A DNA stretch of 64,000 nucleotides from Streptomyces sp. BK340 (GCF_007827595.1 NZ_VISR01000001.1:434001-498000); one strand, 5' to 3'; shown: positions 18,438-27,734, counted from the stretch's first letter. The notes: generated by a model from the sequence alone, not told the origin. A program made the numbers and translations.

Positions 18438-19781
18438 TCAGGACAGTCGCTTCAGAAGTACCGCAGAGGCGACGGGACGGGCACCGGCCCTGGCGACCCC
18501 GTCGGCCACCTCCCGGTCGGTCGAGGCGACGATGACCGGACGGCCCGGCGGCTCCGCGCGCACCAGCTGGCGGATCAGCTCGTCGGCCGTGACCCCCGGC
18601 TTGGAGAACAGCACCCGCACCCCGCGCGGCGGCGCGAGCAGCACCGGCGCGGCCAGTTCGGCGCCGTCGAAGACGCAGGTCACCTCGGCGCCGGTCTGCG
18701 CGGCGAGCGCCGAGAGCTGCCCCAGGAGCCGCAGCCGCTGCTTCTCCAGCGGCATCTGCGGATAGCCGGTCTTGGTGACGTTGTAGCCGTCGACGACCAG
18801 ATGCGCCTGCGGCAGCGCGAGCAGCTGGTCCAGGATCGCCGGGTCGTTCTCGGACAGGGCACGGGCCGCGATGTCCTTCGGGGTCATACGCCCCGGTTCG
18901 ACCGCGTCCACGGTCTCGGCCGGGCGCACGGAGACCGGGGGCAGGGCGAGTTCGCGCCGCAGCCCCTGGGTGGCGTCCAGCAGGGTGTCGAGCAGCAGGC
19001 GAACCCGCATGTCCTCGACGCTGCGCCCCTCGCGGGCCGCCCGGCGGGTGGCCTCCAGCCCGGCCTCGGCCTCGGTCAGACGGGCCTTGAGCCGGCGGGA
19101 CTCGCTCTCGGCGGCCGACAGCTGTGCCTGCCCCTCGGCGCGCACGGCCTCGATCTCGCCCTGGACCTTGCGCAGCGCGGCCTCGCCGCGCTTGACGTCG
19201 CTCAGCGCGGCACGGAGCTTGCGGTGCAGCGACTCCGCTTCCCTCTTCGCCGACTCCAGTTCGCCGCGCAGCCGTTCGGTCTCGGTCCGGGTCTGCGCCC
19301 GGGCCTCGGCCAGTTCCTCGCGCAGCCGCTCCAGCTCGGCCCGGCTCTCCTCGTCGGCCCGCTCGGCGTCCGCGCGCTGGGCCTCCTCGCCGGCCGCGGT
19401 GACCAGCTTCACCCAGCCCGCCGGACGCAGTACGTAGGCCGCGGCCGCCACGTCTAGCGGATCCGCGGCCGGGGGCGGCGAGCCGGAGTCGAGGGCGCCG
19501 GACAGCTCCGGCTGCGCCTCTCTGAACTTCTCTCCGATCCGCTGCCGGAAGAGCGGATCGGTCTCCAGCGCGGCCGCCATCGCGTTCCCGGCGAACTTGG
19601 CCCGCCGATTCGGGGCGAACCGGGCGTACTGCCGCAATTGGGCGGGCAGTTCCGCCAGGGTCAGGCCGCCGAATCCGTCCGAGACGATCTGCACGACCCG
19701 TCGGCGCACTCCGTCGGGCAGCGGACGGTCAAGCACCTCAGCGGTGCCGTCGCCCGGCCCCCCGCCTGCGGTCTCCACCAT
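18438..19781 (-). CDS. NYN-domain (YacP/Rae1-like) putative endoribonuclease with coiled coil
   Basis: 447 aa. The N-terminal 120 residues are helical (RRRVVQIVSDGFGGLTLAEL, FAGNAMAAALETDPLFRQRI). Residues 135-260 form a Glu/Arg-rich coiled coil. The C-terminal domain starts AHLVVDGYNVTKTGYPQ, the NYN signature with a catalytic Asp, and continues VTCVFDGAEL, RVLFSKPGVTADELI and PVIVASTDREVADG, which supplies the further acidic residues of a PIN-like nuclease. It is likely a cytoplasmic RNA-processing enzyme related to Rae1/YacP. The N-terminal domain may mediate binding to RNA or a ribosome. That is inference. Confidence 0.8.
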   Translation of the reverse strand: MVETAGGGPGDGTAEVLDRPLPDGVRRRVVQIVSDGFGGLTLAELPAQLRQYARFAPNRRAKFAGNAMAAALETDPLFRQRIGEKFREAQPELSGALDSGSPPPAADPLDVAAAAYVLRPAGWVKLVTAAGEEAQRADAERADEESRAELERLREELAEARAQTRTETERLRGELESAKREAESLHRKLRAALSDVKRGEAALRKVQGEIEAVRAEGQAQLSAAESESRRLKARLTEAEAGLEATRRAAREGRSVEDMRVRLLLDTLLDATQGLRRELALPPVSVRPAETVDAVEPGRMTPKDIAARALSENDPAILDQLLALPQAHLVVDGYNVTKTGYPQMPLEKQRLRLLGQLSALAAQTGAEVTCVFDGAELAAPVLLAPPRGVRVLFSKPGVTADELIRQLVRAEPPGRPVIVASTDREVADGVARAGARPVASAVLLKRLS

Positions 19782-19818
19782 CCGTCACACCCCAATACCT
19801 GTACGGGGCCCGCTCCGC

Positions 19819-20058
19819 TCAGGAGCCGGCGCCCGGCCTGTCCACGAGTTCCACCTGGTCCACCGCGTTGCACCAGCGGCAGCGCACCGAGTCGATGGTC
19901 TCACTGACCACCTCGCGCTCCTCGACCGTCGGCTCACCGGCGAGGTCGAGGTGGACGTACTCGACGACCTTCGACGAGCGGGTCACGTCGAAGCGGGTGA
20001 GGTTGCCGCAGAGGGTGCAGCGCCATCGCGTCGTGGCGGTCGGCAGGGGAACCGTCAT
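19819..20058 (-). CDS. small zinc-ribbon protein
   Basis: 79 aa. Two CxxC knuckles, WRCTLCGNLTRFDV and SVRCRWCNAVDQVEL, are spaced about 42 residues apart. They flank a beta-rich acidic segment (VEYVHLDLAGEPTVEEREVV). The fold is presumably a single zinc ribbon. It lies between the NYN-domain gene and the rhomboid gene. I do not recognise a characterised family. Small conserved actinobacterial zinc-ribbon proteins of this kind are usually unannotated. Confidence 0.7.
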   Translation of the reverse strand: MTVPLPTATTRWRCTLCGNLTRFDVTRSSKVVEYVHLDLAGEPTVEEREVVSETIDSVRCRWCNAVDQVELVDRPGAGS

Positions 20059-20210
20059 CGTGACTGTTCGCTTCCTTCTCGGGTCGGTCCGCGCCGCTCC
20101 TCGACGCGTTGGCTCGTAACCCTACGGCCTGGCGGGTCCTCACCGCCCGTCCGTCCGCGGCGGCGAGGCGGTCTGTCAGGTTGCGTCCCCTTACGTCATG
20201 CTCTGTAGTC

Positions 20211-20954
20211 ATGATCAACACCTGGAGCACGACGGCCGGCCGCACACTCAGGGCGTTCCGGGGCGCCCCCGCGCCGATGACGTACGCCCTCATCGCCGTG
20301 TGCTCCCTGATCTTCGTCCTGGGCCCGGCCTCCGGACTCACTCCGGCGTACGGCTCCACGGACGCGCTGCCGGCCGCGCAGCGCGCGTACTTCCGGCACT
20401 GGGGGGTGGTCCCGGCGCGGCTGTTCGACGAACCCGTCCGGGAGGCCCTGACCCCGGTCACCGCGCTGTTCGTGCACGGCAGCTGGGTGCACCTGATCGG
20501 CAACATGCTCTTCCTCTTCGTCTTCGGGATCATGACCGAGGAACGAATGGGCCGGGTGGAGTTCACCCTCTTCTACGTCTGCTGCGGTTACCTGGCCCTG
20601 CTGGGCTACGCGGCCGCCAACGCCACCTCCGAGCAGTCCCTGGTGGGCGCGTCCGGGGCCATCTCGGCGGTTCTCGGCGCGTTCCTCTATCTGTTTCCCC
20701 GCGCCCGTGTCACCAGTCTGCTCCCGTTCCTGTTCTTCCTGCCGATGCGCTTCCCGGCCTGGGTGGTGCTGCCCTTCTGGGCGGCGCTGCAGTGGCTGGC
20801 GGCGGGGCGCGCCGTCGAGGGACCGGGGGTCGCCTACCTGGCGCACCTGGTCGGCTTCGGGGTGGGGTTCGGTTACGCATGGGTGCGATACCGGCGTACC
20901 ACTAAGGTTGAGTGCGCACCGGCTCCGGCACCCGAGGGAGAGAACCCGTCGTGA
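20211..20954 (+). CDS. rhomboid-family intramembrane serine protease
   Basis: 247 aa from ATG 20211. It cleaves transmembrane substrates within the membrane. Visible family marks: HGSWVHLIGNMLFLFVFG (TM2 His and Asn), the catalytic serine in LVGASGAISAVLGAF (GxSG), and the catalytic histidine in YLAHLVGFGVGFGYAW. About six hydrophobic segments match the minimal rhomboid core plus an N-terminal extension. The stop overlaps the start of the next gene by 4 bp (GTGA), which makes translational coupling to the RAM-domain protein very likely. Confidence 0.9.
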   Translation: MINTWSTTAGRTLRAFRGAPAPMTYALIAVCSLIFVLGPASGLTPAYGSTDALPAAQRAYFRHWGVVPARLFDEPVREALTPVTALFVHGSWVHLIGNMLFLFVFGIMTEERMGRVEFTLFYVCCGYLALLGYAAANATSEQSLVGASGAISAVLGAFLYLFPRARVTSLLPFLFFLPMRFPAWVVLPFWAALQWLAAGRAVEGPGVAYLAHLVGFGVGFGYAWVRYRRTTKVECAPAPAPEGENPS

Positions 20955-21232
20955 TCACCGCGATCGTCCTGATCAAGACCAGCGTGGACCGGATCCCCGA
21001 GATCGCGGAGCAGGTCGCTTCGCTGGACTCGGTGAGCGAGGTCTTCTCCGTCACCGGTACGTACGACCTGATCGCCATGGTGCGGGTGCGCCGGCACGAG
21101 GATCTGGCCGACGTGATTCCGGGGCGGATCAGCAAGATCCCCGGGGTCGAGGCCACGGACACGCACGTCGCTTTCCGTACGTACTCGCAGCACGACCTCG
21201 AGGCGGCCTTCTCGATCGGTCTGGACAACTGA
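20951..21232 (+). CDS. stand-alone Lrp/AsnC ligand-binding (RAM) domain protein
   Basis: 93 aa from GTG 20951, with a purine-rich GGGAGAG a few bases upstream. The whole protein is one RAM/ACT-like alpha-beta sandwich: VITAIVLIKTSVDRIPEIAE, VFSVTGTYDLIAMVRVR, ISKIPGVEATDTHVAFRTYS. There is no helix-turn-helix, so it cannot bind DNA the way Lrp does. Such stand-alone RAM proteins bind amino acids or act as oligomeric effectors. It is the second gene of a two-gene unit with the rhomboid protease. Confidence 0.88.
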   Translation: MITAIVLIKTSVDRIPEIAEQVASLDSVSEVFSVTGTYDLIAMVRVRRHEDLADVIPGRISKIPGVEATDTHVAFRTYSQHDLEAAFSIGLDN

Positions 21233-21267
21233 TCGGCTGAAGACCGCCCCACCAGGCGTTCAGAGAC

Positions 21268-22629
21268 TCACACCGCCGGGACGCAGCGGCCCTCCTCCGT
21301 GCGGTACGTCCACTTCGCGCCCTCGGTCACCAGTTCCTTCACCGCCGCGACGAAGCGCTCCACGTGCTCGTCGGGGGTGCCCGCGCCGAAGCTCACGCGG
21401 ATCGCGTTCAGGGACTCCTCGCCCGGCGCGGCCTCGGGGGCGCCGCACTCGCCCTGGGTCTGGGGGTCGGAGCCGAGGAGGGTGCGGACCAGGGGGTGGG
21501 CGCAGAACAGGCCGTCGCGGACGCCGATGCCGTACTCGGCGGAGAGTGCGGCGGCGAAGTGGGAGCTGTTCCAGCCGTCCACGACGAAGCTGATCACGCC
21601 GACGCGGGGGGCGTCGTCCCCGAAGAGGGACAGGACCCGGACCTCGGGCACCTCGGCCAGGCCCGCTCGCACCTTCGCGATCAGGTGCTGCTCGCGGGCG
21701 ACCAGCGCGTCGAAGCCGGCCTCCGCCAGCGCCTTGCAGGCGGAGGCGATGGAGTAGGCGCCGATGACGTTCGGGGAGCCTGCCTCGTGGCGGGCGGCGC
21801 TCTCGTGCCACTCCACGGCCACTCCCCCGTCCTCGCGCCGGGTCACCTTGCGGCTGGCGCCGCCGCCCGCCAGGTACGGCTCGGCCGCGACCAGCCAGTC
21901 GGCGCGGCCGGCCAGGACGCCGGAGCCGAAGGGGGCGTACAGCTTGTGGCCGGAGAAGGCGACCCAGTCGACGTCGAGGTCCTGGACCGACACGGGGTGG
22001 TGCGGGGCCAGCTGGGCGGCGTCCAGGACGATCCGGGCGCCGTGCGCGTGCGCCGCGGCGGCCAGCTCGCGCACCGGCCACAGCTCGCCGGTGACGTTGG
22101 AGGCGCCGGTGACGCAGACCAGGGCCGGGCCGTGCGGCTCACGGTCGGCGAGGGCCCGCTCCAGGGTCTCGACGGCCTGCCGTGGGGTGCGCGGGGCGTC
22201 GAGGCAGGTGACGCGGGCGTCCCGCCAGGGCAGCAGGGAGGCGTGGTGCTCGGTCTCGAAGACGAAGACCTGGCAGCCGGCGGGCAGGGCGGCGGCGAGG
22301 AGGTTCAGGGAGTCCGTGGTCGAGCGGGTGAAGACCACCTGGTCGGCCGCACGGCAGTCGAGGAACTCGGCGACCGTCCTGCGGGCGTTCTCGAACAGGT
22401 CGGTGGAGAGCTGGGAGAGGTAGCCGGCCCCGCGGTGGACGCTGCCGTAGTACGGCGCGTAGGCCGCCACGTCGTCCCAGACGCGCTGGAGGGCGGGGGC
22501 GCTGGCCGCGTAGTCGAGCGCCGCGTAGGTGACTGCGCCGCCGGTCACGAGCGGAACGGTGACGTCACTGCCCAGAACGGGCAGAGGGGCACAAACGGAC
22601 TGGTCGGCGGCAGCGGTGAAGACGGACAT
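21268..22629 (-). CDS. class V aminotransferase-fold PLP enzyme under SAM-IV riboswitch control
   Basis: 453 aa. The ATG at 22629 follows AGGAG. It has a cysteine desulfurase/selenocysteine lyase-like fold: TYAALDYAASAPALQRVWDD at the N-terminus, VVFTRSTTDSLNLLAAAL, FETEHHASLLPW, VLDAAQLAPHHPV (PLP-contacting Asp) and VAFSGHKLYAPFGSGVLAG, where the Lys of SGHK would form the Schiff base. C-terminal IRVSFGAGTPDEHVERF completes the fold. The SAM riboswitch in the leader says the enzyme works in sulfur or methionine metabolism. Candidate activities are cysteine desulfurase, cystathionine-type lyase or a Met-cycle step. The exact reaction is not visible. Confidence 0.88.
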   Translation of the reverse strand: MSVFTAAADQSVCAPLPVLGSDVTVPLVTGGAVTYAALDYAASAPALQRVWDDVAAYAPYYGSVHRGAGYLSQLSTDLFENARRTVAEFLDCRAADQVVFTRSTTDSLNLLAAALPAGCQVFVFETEHHASLLPWRDARVTCLDAPRTPRQAVETLERALADREPHGPALVCVTGASNVTGELWPVRELAAAAHAHGARIVLDAAQLAPHHPVSVQDLDVDWVAFSGHKLYAPFGSGVLAGRADWLVAAEPYLAGGGASRKVTRREDGGVAVEWHESAARHEAGSPNVIGAYSIASACKALAEAGFDALVAREQHLIAKVRAGLAEVPEVRVLSLFGDDAPRVGVISFVVDGWNSSHFAAALSAEYGIGVRDGLFCAHPLVRTLLGSDPQTQGECGAPEAAPGEESLNAIRVSFGAGTPDEHVERFVAAVKELVTEGAKWTYRTEEGRCVPAV

Positions 22630-22770
22630 GGCGAGCTCCTGTGAGAGGAATGCGGAACCACCACGTGAGCGCGTACGGCTCGAACGTGGGGAAGGTGAAA
22701 GGGGTACGCGGAGGCGGGGCTCTACGCCCTATCGCATTCGCTTGCTCACAGAAGGCTCCCTCGACGACCA

Positions 22771-22794
22771 GGACCCCTGGTTTGCGAGGGGTCC
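22771..22794 (-). terminator. riboswitch expression-platform hairpin
   Basis: On the minus strand GGACCCCT and AGGGGTCC form an 8-bp stem with an 8-nt loop. Its 5' arm contains the 3' strand of the SAM-IV P1 helix, so hairpin and ligand-bound aptamer may compete. It lies about 140 nt before the ATG at 22629. No U-run follows. It may act as a Streptomyces-type terminator or as an RNA switch element. Confidence 0.6.
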
Positions 22795-22906
22795 GCGCTT
22801 GCCGTGGACCTCGCTGCCCACGGCCCGGTCTTCACCCGGGGCACCCCGCCACGGACGGAGGGTTGCCGGACAGTCGGCCGGGGCCTCATGACTGTCACTC
22901 ATGACC
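22790..22906 (-). ncRNA. SAM-IV riboswitch
   Basis: Read on the minus strand, the leader begins GGUCAUGAGUGACAG and continues with GAGGCCCCGGCC, the diagnostic CCGGCAACCCUCC, GGGGUGCCCCGGGUGAAGAC, then a variable hairpin, and ends GGCAAGCGCGGACC. These blocks match in order the conserved core of the SAM-IV class (SAM-I clan), known from actinobacteria upstream of sulfur and methionine genes. The first GGUC and last GACC pair as P1. S-adenosylmethionine binding should lower expression of the downstream aminotransferase-fold enzyme. Confidence 0.92.
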
Positions 22907-22992
22907 TGATCAGGAACGTAGCCGAGCCGATCGCCGCCGCGCAACTTCTGTCCGGATCCCGGGACACCGCCGCGACGGCGATCAGCCACCCG

Positions 22993-24057
22993 CTACTTGT
23001 TGCTGGCCGCCACCCACCGCTCCAGCGTCCGCTTCGCCTCGCCCGAGTCGATCGACACGGCCGCCCTGGCCATGCCGGCGCGGAGCTGCTCGGCCAGGGG
23101 GGCCCCGGTCGGTTCGAGGGCCACCAGGGCGGCCGCCGAGTTCAGCAGGACCGCGTCCCGTACCGGCCCCTGCTCGCCGTCCAGCACGCGGCGGGCGACC
23201 TCCGCGTTGTACGACGCGTCGGCGCCGCGCAGGGCCTCCACGGGGACGAGGTCGATGCCGACGTCCCGCGGATCGAAGCTCTCCTCCGCGACCTTGCCGT
23301 CCCGGACCACCCACACCCTGGAGGTGGACGTGGTCGTCAGCTCGTCCAGGCCGTCGTCGCCGCGGAAGACCAGCGCGGAGTTGCCGCGCTCGGCGAGGAC
23401 CCCGGCCACGATCGGCGCCATCCGGGGGTCGGCGACACCGACCGCCTGGGCGCGCACCTTGGCCGGGTTGGTGAGCGGGCCGAGCACGTTGAAGGTCGTA
23501 CGGATACCCAACTGGCCGCGCGCCGCGGCGACATGACGCAGCGCCGGGTGGAACTTCACCGCGAAGCAGATGGTGATGCCGGCCTCGTCGGCGACCTCGG
23601 CGACCCGCTTCGGGGTCAGGTTCAGGTTGATCCCGAGCTTCTCCAGGACGTCGGAGGACCCGGAGGCGGAGGACGCGGCACGGTTGCCGTGCTTGACGAC
23701 CTTCGCTCCGGTGCCGGCGACGACGATCGACGACATCGTGGAGATGTTGACCGTCTTGGCGCCGTCACCGCCGGTGCCGACGATGTCGACGGCGGGCCCG
23801 GGTACCTCGATCACGTTGGCGTGCTCGTACATGGTCCGCACGAGTCCGGTGATCTCCTCCACCGTCTCGCCCTTGGACCGCAGGGCCACCAGGAACCCGG
23901 CGATCTGCGCGTCGGTCGCCTCGCCGCGCATGATCAGGTCCATCGCCCAGGCCGTGTCGTCGGCGGACAGGTCCTGGCCGTCCAGCAGCCCGTTCAGCAG
24001 GGCGGGCCAGGAACGGCCCGCCGCGGTGTCGCCTCCAGCGGGGGTCACAGCGCTCAT
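22993..24057 (-). CDS. trpD: anthranilate phosphoribosyltransferase
   Basis: 354 aa from ATG 24057, which has AGGAG five bases upstream. It transfers phosphoribosyl from PRPP to anthranilate, the second step of tryptophan synthesis. Diagnostic motifs: the PRPP site [44 protein letters not shown] (anthranilate and Mg sites), [16 protein letters not shown] and the C-terminal [16 protein letters not shown]. No other trp genes are nearby, so this is a stand-alone copy. Streptomyces often have more than one trpD. It is separated from the qcr operon by a strong terminator. Confidence 0.94.
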   Translation of the reverse strand: MSAVTPAGGDTAAGRSWPALLNGLLDGQDLSADDTAWAMDLIMRGEATDAQIAGFLVALRSKGETVEEITGLVRTMYEHANVIEVPGPAVDIVGTGGDGAKTVNISTMSSIVVAGTGAKVVKHGNRAASSASGSSDVLEKLGINLNLTPKRVAEVADEAGITICFAVKFHPALRHVAAARGQLGIRTTFNVLGPLTNPAKVRAQAVGVADPRMAPIVAGVLAERGNSALVFRGDDGLDELTTTSTSRVWVVRDGKVAEESFDPRDVGIDLVPVEALRGADASYNAEVARRVLDGEQGPVRDAVLLNSAAALVALEPTGAPLAEQLRAGMARAAVSIDSGEAKRTLERWVAASNK

Positions 24058-24117
24058 AGCCGCTCCTGGGTGTCTAGAAGAACAGTGTGGTCCCACCCTA
24101 TCCAGCCCGGGACACGG

Positions 24118-24154
24118 CGAAGGGCCCCGTCCGCAACACGGACGGGGCCCTTCG
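24118..24154 (-). terminator. strong hairpin ending the ctaE-qcrCAB operon
   Basis: Arms CGAAGGGCCCCGTCCG and CGGACGGGGCCCTTCG, 16 bp perfect, with a 5-nt loop CAACA. It lies 22 bp after the qcrB stop on the minus strand. Confidence 0.9.
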
Positions 24155-24176
24155 GCGTGGCGTGGCGACGCGAGGA

Positions 24177-25808
24177 TCAGTGGTGGCCGTGGCCGCTCGT
24201 GATCTCCTTGTACTCGTCGACAGTCGGCTTCGGGATCTGGTTGTCCTCGCCGTAGTAGGCGTTGCTGAGCTTGGCGCGCAGCTTCTCGGACCCCTTCACC
24301 TTGCGCTCGACACCGTTCTCGTCGACCGTCGGGCCGATCTCGGCCGGCTCGTACTGGTGGTGAGCCGTGAGGGTGTGCAGCTGCTCCTGGCTGAGCGGCT
24401 CGTGCACCTCGATGAACTCACCGTGCGGCAGGCGCTTGATGATGCCGGTCTCGCGACCGTGCAGCACCTTGTCGCGGTCGCGGCGCTGCAGGCCGAGGCA
24501 GATCCGCTTGGTGGTGATGAACGCGATGACCGGTCCGGCGAAGAAGAAGATCCGGACGAACCAGGTCACGTCGTTGATCGACAGGTGGAAGTGGGTGGCG
24601 ATGAGGTCGTTGCCACCACCGATCAGGCCGACCATGTACACGGTGACCCAGGCGACACCGAACGCGGTACGGGTCGGGGCGTTGCGCGGGCGGTCCAGGA
24701 TGTGGTGCTCGCTCTTGTCGCCGGTGACCCAGGACTCGATGAACGGGTAGAGCGCGATCGCGGCCAGGACGAGGCCGAAGAGCACCAGCGGGATGAACAC
24801 GCCCAGGACGAGCGTGTGACCCCAGAAGTTGATCTCCCAGCCCGGCATGTAGCGGACCAGACCCTCGGCGAAGCCCATGTACCAGTCGGGCTGGGCGCCG
24901 GTGGACACCTGGTCGGGGCGGTAGGGACCCATGGCCCAGATCGGGTTGATCTGCGTCACCGCGGCGATGGCCGCGATCACACCGAAGACCAGGAAGAAGA
25001 AGCCTCCGGCCTTGGCCATGTAGACCGGCAGCAGCGGCATGCCGACGACGTTGTTGTTCGTCTTTCCGGGACCCGCGAACTGCGTGTGCTTGTGGTAGAA
25101 GACCAGGATCAGGTGGCCCACCATCAGGCCGAGCATGATGCCCGGCAGCAGCAGGATGTGGATCGAGTAGAACCGGGCGACGAAGTCGTGACCGGGGAAC
25201 TCGCCGCCGAAGAGGAAGAACGAGATGTAGGTGCCGACGATCGGCATCGACAGGATCGCGCCCTCGGTGAAGCGGACACCGGTGCCGGAGAGCAGGTCGT
25301 CCGGGAGCGAGTAACCGGTGAAGCCGGTGAACATGCCCAGGACGAACAGCAGGAAGCCGAACAGCCAGTTGATCTCACGCGGCTTGCGGAACGCGCCGGT
25401 GAAGAACACGCGCATCATGTGCACGAACATGCCGGCGAGGAAGATCAGCGCGGCCCAGTGGTGGATCTGCCGGATGAGCAGACCACCGCGCACGTCGAAG
25501 GAGATGTGCAGGGTCGAGTTGAACGCCTCGGACATCAGCTGTCCCTGGAGCGGGACGTAGCTGCCGTGGTACTCCACCTCGTTCATCGACGGGTGGAAGA
25601 ACAGCGTCAGGTAGACACCGGTCAGGATGATGATGAGGAAGCTGTACATGCAGACTTCGCCCAACATGAACGACCAGTGGTCGGGGAAGATCTTGCGCAT
25701 GTTGGACTTGGCCAGGGAGTAGATCCCGAGCCGTCCGTCGGCCCAGTCGGCCACCCGCTCGCCGGCCGGCGCCTTGCCGCGTCGCTCGTTGTTCTCGTTG
25801 GTGCTCAT
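24177..25808 (-). CDS. qcrB: cytochrome bc1 complex cytochrome b subunit
   Basis: 543 aa from ATG 25808, overlapping the qcrA stop by 4 bp. It is the di-haem b subunit of the menaquinol:cytochrome c oxidoreductase, the actinobacterial complex III that pairs with the aa3 oxidase. About eight to nine transmembrane helices are seen. [20 protein letters not shown] and [23 protein letters not shown] carry the haem-ligand histidine pairs. The Qo-site motif appears as [10 protein letters not shown]. The long hydrophilic C-terminal tail ([19 protein letters not shown] to a His-rich end) is typical of actinobacterial QcrB. Confidence 0.96.
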   Translation of the reverse strand: MSTNENNERRGKAPAGERVADWADGRLGIYSLAKSNMRKIFPDHWSFMLGEVCMYSFLIIILTGVYLTLFFHPSMNEVEYHGSYVPLQGQLMSEAFNSTLHISFDVRGGLLIRQIHHWAALIFLAGMFVHMMRVFFTGAFRKPREINWLFGFLLFVLGMFTGFTGYSLPDDLLSGTGVRFTEGAILSMPIVGTYISFFLFGGEFPGHDFVARFYSIHILLLPGIMLGLMVGHLILVFYHKHTQFAGPGKTNNNVVGMPLLPVYMAKAGGFFFLVFGVIAAIAAVTQINPIWAMGPYRPDQVSTGAQPDWYMGFAEGLVRYMPGWEINFWGHTLVLGVFIPLVLFGLVLAAIALYPFIESWVTGDKSEHHILDRPRNAPTRTAFGVAWVTVYMVGLIGGGNDLIATHFHLSINDVTWFVRIFFFAGPVIAFITTKRICLGLQRRDRDKVLHGRETGIIKRLPHGEFIEVHEPLSQEQLHTLTAHHQYEPAEIGPTVDENGVERKVKGSEKLRAKLSNAYYGEDNQIPKPTVDEYKEITSGHGHH

Positions 25809-26863
25809 CCGCGCTCCCAGAATGCAGGACCGACGGGCTCTTCGAAGTCGCCGAGCGCCTCGAGGTAGCCCTCGTCGTTCACGCCGATGCGGAGCTGCGG
25901 CAGGGCGTGACCGGCGGGGCCGAAGATCACTCGGGCACCGTCGGAGAGGTCGAAGGTGGACTGGTGGCACGGGCACAGCACGTGGTGCGTCTGCTGCTCG
26001 TACAGGGAGATCGGGCAGCCCACGTGGGTGCAGATCTTCGAGAACGCGACGATGCCCTGGTGCGACCACTCGAGCTCGCGCTTGTCCTTGATGTTGTCCG
26101 GCTGCAGCCGGATGATCATCAGGGCCGCCTTGGCGATCTCGTTCTGGAAGTCCTCCTGTGCCTCCTCCAGGCCCTCGGGCTTGGCGAAGGTCAGCGAACC
26201 GACGGCGACGTCCTCCGGACGCAGCGGCTGGTTCGTGTTCATGTTGACGAGCAGCTTGCCCTTGGCCCACAGCGTGTGGCGCAGCGAGGTGCCGGGCAGC
26301 GGACCGAGGTCGCGCAGCAGCATGACGCCGGAGAGCGGCACCATGGCCAGCGCACCGAACATCGTGTTGCGGATCAGCTTGCGGCGGCCGAGCGCCGACT
26401 CCTTGGCACCCTGCTTGAAGTCCGCGTGGACCTTCGCACGGACCTCGGGGGAGGCGGCGATCGGGTGCCGCTCGTCGGCGACCTCGACGTCGGACATCAG
26501 GGTGCGGGCCCAGTGGACCGCGCCCGCGCCGATGCAGAACAGCGCCGTACCGAGGGTCAGGCCGAGCGCGAAGTTCAGCGCGCTGATGTGGCCCAGCGGG
26601 AAGACGAAGATCGCCTTGTCCTGCGGGATCGCCACGTACGAGGCGATGAAGCCGACGGTGGCCAGCATCGACACCGTGAACAGCAGGGCGACGAAGCGCT
26701 CGGACCGCTTGGCGGCCCGCTCGTCGATGTCCTGGATCCGGTGCTCGTGGGGCGGCAGCCCCGGGTCCGCGAACGGGTTCTGCTCGTCCGCGACGCTCAC
26801 GGCGCCGTGCGCGTGCTCCTGCTCAGCGGGCAGGTTCTCTTCTGGAATGTCTTGGCTACTCAT
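25805..26863 (-). CDS. qcrA: cytochrome bc1 complex Rieske iron-sulfur subunit
   Basis: 352 aa from ATG 26863, overlapping the qcrC stop by 4 bp. The N-terminus is acidic and cytoplasmic. Three membrane spans follow (FVALLFTVSMLATVGFIASY; GHISALNFALGLTLGTALFC; TMFGALAMVPLSGVMLLR), the topology special to actinobacterial Rieske proteins. The 2Fe-2S cluster motifs are ICTHVGCPISLY and LCPCHQSTFDLSDG, with two Cys and two His. It transfers electrons from quinol to the cytochrome c domains of QcrC. The longer open frame upstream lacks similarity, so the ATG after MGLRP... was rejected. Confidence 0.95.
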   Translation of the reverse strand: MSSQDIPEENLPAEQEHAHGAVSVADEQNPFADPGLPPHEHRIQDIDERAAKRSERFVALLFTVSMLATVGFIASYVAIPQDKAIFVFPLGHISALNFALGLTLGTALFCIGAGAVHWARTLMSDVEVADERHPIAASPEVRAKVHADFKQGAKESALGRRKLIRNTMFGALAMVPLSGVMLLRDLGPLPGTSLRHTLWAKGKLLVNMNTNQPLRPEDVAVGSLTFAKPEGLEEAQEDFQNEIAKAALMIIRLQPDNIKDKRELEWSHQGIVAFSKICTHVGCPISLYEQQTHHVLCPCHQSTFDLSDGARVIFGPAGHALPQLRIGVNDEGYLEALGDFEEPVGPAFWERG

Positions 26864-27672
26864 GACTTCTTGGCCTTTGCGGTCCGAGCGGCGACCCAGA
26901 CGGCTACCGCGATCAGCGCACCGAGGCCGAAGACCCATGCGAACAGGCCCTCAGTGACCGGACCGAGGCCACCCAGCTCCATGCCGCCCGGCTGCTCCGT
27001 CTCGCTGCTGTTGATCGCGTGCAGGTACGCGATGATGTCCTTCTTGTTCTTCTCCGACAGCGTGGTGTCGGGGAAGGACGGCATGTTCTGCGGGCCCGTC
27101 TGCATGGCCTCGTAGATGTGCTTCGGGTCGACGCCCGTCAGGTCCGGGGCGAACTTGCCCTTGGTGAGGGCACCACCCTTGCCGGTGAAGTTGTGGCACT
27201 GCGCGCAGTTGGTACGGAACAGCTCGCCACCCTTGGCGATGTCCGCACCCTCCGGGCCGTACTGCTGCTTCGTCGGCACCTCGGGACCGGCGCCCAGCGA
27301 GGCGACGTACGCCGCGAGCTGGTCGATCTGGTCCTGGGTGTAGATGTTCTTCTTCTTCACGACCTGCGGGCCCTGCGAGGTGGCGGCCGGCATACGGCCG
27401 GTCGCGACCTGGAAGTCGACCGCCGCGGCGCCCACGCCGACCAGGCTCGGGCCGTCGGAGGAGCCCTGGCCACCGGTGCCGTGGCAGCTGGCGCAGCCGA
27501 CCTCGTAGAGCTTCTTGCCCTCCTTGATGGTCAGGGACTGGGAGGTTTCATCGGCCTGCGCCTTGCTCGCGGGCGCGAACGCGGCGTACAGCCCCCCAGT
27601 GGCCGCCAGCGCGAAGAGTAGGACGACGACCGCCGCCAGCGGATGGCGTCGTCGTGCGGAGAGCTTTTTCAC
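26860..27672 (-). CDS. qcrC: di-haem cytochrome c subunit of the bc1 complex
   Basis: 270 aa from GTG 27672. The N-terminal membrane anchor is HPLAAVVVLLFALAATGGLY. Two c-type haem motifs, GCASCHGTGGQG and NCAQCHNFTGKGG, identify the fused cytochrome cc subunit that replaces soluble cytochrome c in actinobacteria. Distal Met ligands are likely in TGRMPAA and QNMPSFP. A C-terminal helix (FAWVFGLGALIAVAVWVAAR) anchors the tail. It hands electrons directly to CtaC of the aa3 oxidase in the III-IV supercomplex. Confidence 0.96.
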   Translation of the reverse strand: MKKLSARRRHPLAAVVVLLFALAATGGLYAAFAPASKAQADETSQSLTIKEGKKLYEVGCASCHGTGGQGSSDGPSLVGVGAAAVDFQVATGRMPAATSQGPQVVKKKNIYTQDQIDQLAAYVASLGAGPEVPTKQQYGPEGADIAKGGELFRTNCAQCHNFTGKGGALTKGKFAPDLTGVDPKHIYEAMQTGPQNMPSFPDTTLSEKNKKDIIAYLHAINSSETEQPGGMELGGLGPVTEGLFAWVFGLGALIAVAVWVAARTAKAKKS

Positions 27673-27734
27673 GGATTACCCCGGTGTCAGGATCTTCTGC
27701 GTCGATGCTTCTGGATGTGCGGGAGCGGTCCCGG

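Noticed and set aside
25809..26270. N-terminal extension of the QcrB frame by about 150 residues
   Set aside because: The added part overlaps qcrA entirely, has no similarity to cytochrome b, and the ATG at 25808 overlaps the qcrA stop in the usual coupled way.
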